Below are positions 62,005 through 64,000 of a stretch of DNA of 64,000 bases, one piece after another (positions within the stretch are counted from its first letter, which is position 1; every line of letters begins with the position of its first letter). The notes under the pieces were generated by a model that saw only the letters and a program-made list of their open reading frames with translations, was not told where the DNA came from and ran no database searches. This DNA is from Streptomyces europaeiscabiei (lineage in GTDB: Bacteria; Actinomycetota; Actinomycetes; Streptomycetales; Streptomycetaceae). The DNA is taken from positions 62,001-126,000 of the forward strand of contig NZ_LRTR01000829.1 of NCBI RefSeq assembly GCF_001550375.1, given 5' to 3'. The translations under genes were made by a program, and so were the position numbers.

Positions 62005-62910
62005 ATGAATCAGCGGTTTGTCCAGGTCGGCCCGGCGGTGCGGCTGTGGTCCGAGGTGCGCGGCGACCCCCGGGGTTCCACCCTGTTGCTGATCATGGGG
62101 GCCGGGGCGTCTGGGCTGGGCTGGCCGGAGGGACTGGTTGATGCGTTGGCCGTGCGCCACCACGTCATCCGCTACGACCACCGGGACACCGGCCGCTCCA
62201 GCTTGAGTTTCGACACGCACCCGTACCGCATCGTCGACCTCGCCTCGGACGCGATCGCCGTCCTCGACGCGTACGAAGTGGAGCGGGCGCACATCGTCGG
62301 TCACTCCCTGGGCGGCATGCTCACCCAACTGCTGATCGCCGATCACCCCGAACGGCTGCTCAGCGCGACAGTGATGGGCACCGGCGCTCTCAGCAGCACC
62401 CCACTGTCGCACCCGGACGGCTCCCGAACTCCCGTAGGCCGCCTCCCGCCCATCGACGCACGGGTGCTCGAACTGTGGTCCCAACCCCACGAGGACCGTG
62501 GCCTGGAGGGCGAGCTGGACCACCGCGTGGAGCACTGGCGGGTGCTCAACGGCGATCAGATCCCCTTCGACTCCGAGGAGTTCCGGGCCTCGGAGCGCCG
62601 CATCATCGAGCACGCCGGGCGCTACGAGGCGCCCATGACCCACGGGCGCGCGGACCACTCCGGCATGGACCGCACCGAGGAACTTGGGCGCACCGAGGTG
62701 CCGACCCTGGTTATCTCCGCCCCGGCCGAGCCTGTCTTCCCGCCGCCGCACCCCGACCATCTCGCCCAAGTGATCGCCGGGGCACGGCTGGTGGAGATAC
62801 CGGGCATGGGGCACGCCCTGCCCCGCGCCGTCCACGCACCCCTGGCCGCGGCCGTCCTCGACCACACCCTGGCCACGGACGCCCGCCCCCGACCAGAGGC
62901 GGGGACGTAA
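62005..62910 (+). CDS. Alpha/beta hydrolase
   Basis: This encodes a 301-residue cytosolic hydrolase. The sequence has the usual LLLIMGAGASGLGWPEGLVD oxyanion region, YDHRDTGRSS, the nucleophile elbow VGHSLGGMLTQLLIA (Ser), an acidic residue near VPTLVISAPAEPVFPPPH and the late His in IPGMGHALPRAVH. The fold is like that of epoxide hydrolases, haloperoxidases and polyketide-type hydrolases; the substrate is not known. ATG at 62005 follows GGGGGAG; the reading frame extends to 61810 but without support. The palindrome at 61951 may regulate it. Confidence 0.9.
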   Translation: MNQRFVQVGPAVRLWSEVRGDPRGSTLLLIMGAGASGLGWPEGLVDALAVRHHVIRYDHRDTGRSSLSFDTHPYRIVDLASDAIAVLDAYEVERAHIVGHSLGGMLTQLLIADHPERLLSATVMGTGALSSTPLSHPDGSRTPVGRLPPIDARVLELWSQPHEDRGLEGELDHRVEHWRVLNGDQIPFDSEEFRASERRIIEHAGRYEAPMTHGRADHSGMDRTEELGRTEVPTLVISAPAEPVFPPPHPDHLAQVIAGARLVEIPGMGHALPRAVHAPLAAAVLDHTLATDARPRPEAGT

Positions 62911-63118
62911 CCTCGATCTCCTGGTCGGCTAGGCGCGGCACCTGGCGAGGAAGATCCAGGCGTGTTCGTAGCTGGCGGCGGATGGTGTGCCGTCCTAGCT
63001 GTGCTCAATCCCCTGGTGGGTGATGCTCGGTGAACGGGGGCACCCGTCCTATGAAGCTTCCCCTTGATGTTGGACACCTGGAGACTGGGACGTGAGGTTC
63101 CAGAGGAAGTAGTGCCAG

Positions 63119-63424
63119 GTGGGAAGCAAAAGCAACCGCAGCAGGCGGTACTCGGAGGAGTTCAAGCGCGACGCGGTCGCGCTGGTCCGCTCGTCCGGCA
63201 AGACCGTCACCGAGGTGGCCCGGGAGATCGGGATCAGCGCCGAGGGCCTGCGGAACTGGGTCAAACAGGACGTGGTCGACCACGGGCAGGGGGCGCCGGG
63301 CGAGCTCACAAGCGCGGAGCGGGAGGAACTGCGTCGGCTGAGGCGGCAGAACCGTGAGCAGGCCGAGACGATCGAGGTGCTGCGAAAAGCGGCGGTCTTC
63401 TTCGCGAAGGAGAGTGATCGATGA
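63119..63424 (+). CDS. IS3-family transposase OrfA
   Basis: This encodes a 101-residue helix-turn-helix protein (EFKRDAVALVRSSGKTVTEV, AREIGISAEGLRNWVKQ) with a C-terminal leucine-zipper-like coiled coil (EELRRLRRQNREQAETIEVL). It binds the IS ends and partners with OrfB. The start is GTG at 63119; the stop overlaps the OrfB ATG (ATGA), as in many actinobacterial IS3 elements. The element's left end should lie near 63060 (a TGTTGGACAC-like motif at about 63067). Confidence 0.88.
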   Translation: MGSKSNRSRRYSEEFKRDAVALVRSSGKTVTEVAREIGISAEGLRNWVKQDVVDHGQGAPGELTSAEREELRRLRRQNREQAETIEVLRKAAVFFAKESDR

Positions 63425-64000
63425 ACGACGTGTATGCGTTCATCGAGGCGGAGAAGACCACCCACCCAGTCGCTCTGTTGTGCCGGCTGCTGAAGGTGGC
63501 CCGCTCCTCCTTCTACTCCTGGATGGCCGACGAGCAGGCCCGAGCCGCCCGCCGGGCCGCCGACGACGCCCTGGCCCACGAGATCACCGTCTTGCACATC
63601 GCCTCCCGGTGCACCTACGGGGTGCCGCGCATCCACGCCGAGCTGCGCAGGCTGGGCCGGCGGGTCAACCGCAAGCGAGTGGAGCGGATCATGCGTGAGC
63701 GCGACATCTGCGGGGTCACCCGGCGCAAGCGCCGGTCGCTGACCGTCCGGCGAAGAAGGCGGTGCCCGCTCACGACATGGTCGGCCGCGACTTCACGGCC
63801 GCCGCCCCGGGGCGGAAACTGGTCGGTGACATCACCTACATCCCCACCGATGAGGGCTGGCTGTATCTGGCGACCTGGCTGGACCTGGCGACCCGCGAGA
63901 TCGTCGGCTACTCGATGGCCGACCACCACCGCGCATCCCTGGTGGTCGACGCACTGACGATGGCCGCCGGCCGCAGCGACCTCCAGCCCGGCTGCATCGT
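63421..64000 (+). pseudogene. IS3-family transposase OrfB, frameshifted, runs off window
   Basis: ATG 63421 opens MNDVYAFIEAEKTTHPVALL, LLKVARSSFYSWMADEQARA and YGVPRIHAELRRLGRRVNRK, the N-terminal HTH_21 part. Near 63753 the frame changes and the rve catalytic core begins in another frame: HDMVGRDFTAAAPGRKLVGD, ITYIPTDEGWLYLATWLDLA, with the first DDE Asp in VGDITYI. The gene continues past the window end. Unless the shift is a sequence error, this copy is inactive. Confidence 0.8.

Overview
The window is high-GC actinobacterial DNA with third-codon G/C bias and GTG/TTG starts. Its gene content (ECF41 sigma factor, PadR/TetR/MerR regulators, IS-rich arms, trypsin-STAND-WD40 protein) fits a Streptomyces chromosome, probably an accessory or arm region. 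This is an inference from gene content; no core housekeeping genes, rRNA or tRNA were recognised.

Layout. 1-9.7 kb: IS debris (IS5, IS1182, IS701 and IS6 types) around a DUF1963/YwqG-like gene, a WapI-type immunity gene, a GNAT acetyltransferase and a frameshifted replication-relaxation gene. 9.7-11.9 kb: an ECF41-type sigma factor divergent from an exported allene-oxide-cyclase-like gene and a SnoaL-like gene, with a 34-bp perfect inverted repeat between them. 12.4-14.3 kb: two transposase remnants. 14.4-18.8 kb: a two-gene conflict-type system, a trypsin-co-occurring domain protein followed by a 1377-aa trypsin-STAND NTPase-TM-WD40 protein. 19.5-21.8 kb: a MerR-HEAT regulator and HEAT-repeat protein with a MerR-type operator, flanked by two imperfect ~100-bp direct repeats. 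21.8-25.7 kb: a translationally coupled module of active-looking tyrosine recombinase, small XRE-like HTH protein and a 769-aa protein with nine zinc ribbons and a degenerate recombinase domain, preceded by two palindromic sites. 26.4-32 kb: GlxA-type regulator with a Tat-exported DJ-1 protein, an MmyB-like regulator, a chimeric LysR/CocE relic, and a TetR/SnoaL divergent pair. 32.3-35.6 kb: an intact IS256-family transposase between truncated genes, including a Cap4-like nuclease start, a broken IS5-family transposase and a broken wHTH gene. 36-39.3 kb: Clp-N-like protein plus a two-component system. 39.3-45 kb: IS630 copy, LRV-repeat protein, UvrA relic, Tn554-type relic. 45-49.9 kb: SGNH hydrolase, PadR/SnoaL pair and small orphan genes. 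49.7-56.7 kb: a 1109-aa HTH-P-loop-Sel1/TPR protein, a divergent tiny membrane protein, an intact IS256-family transposase, a GNAT gene and a truncated paralogue of the P-loop protein. 57-64 kb: IS630 relic, orphan gene, S9 peptidase, alpha/beta hydrolase and the start of an IS3-type element.

How the genes work together. Three local regulator/SnoaL-like pairs (ECF41, TetR, PadR) look like self-contained stress or ligand-response units. Two large STAND-like NTPases, the WapI-type immunity gene and the Cap4-like remnant point to conflict and defence functions. The strongest candidates for an undescribed system are the recombinase/HTH/zinc-ribbon module and the HTH-P-loop-Sel1 protein with its divergent membrane peptide. 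Many genes here are broken by frameshift or truncation, which is consistent with an island in decay.
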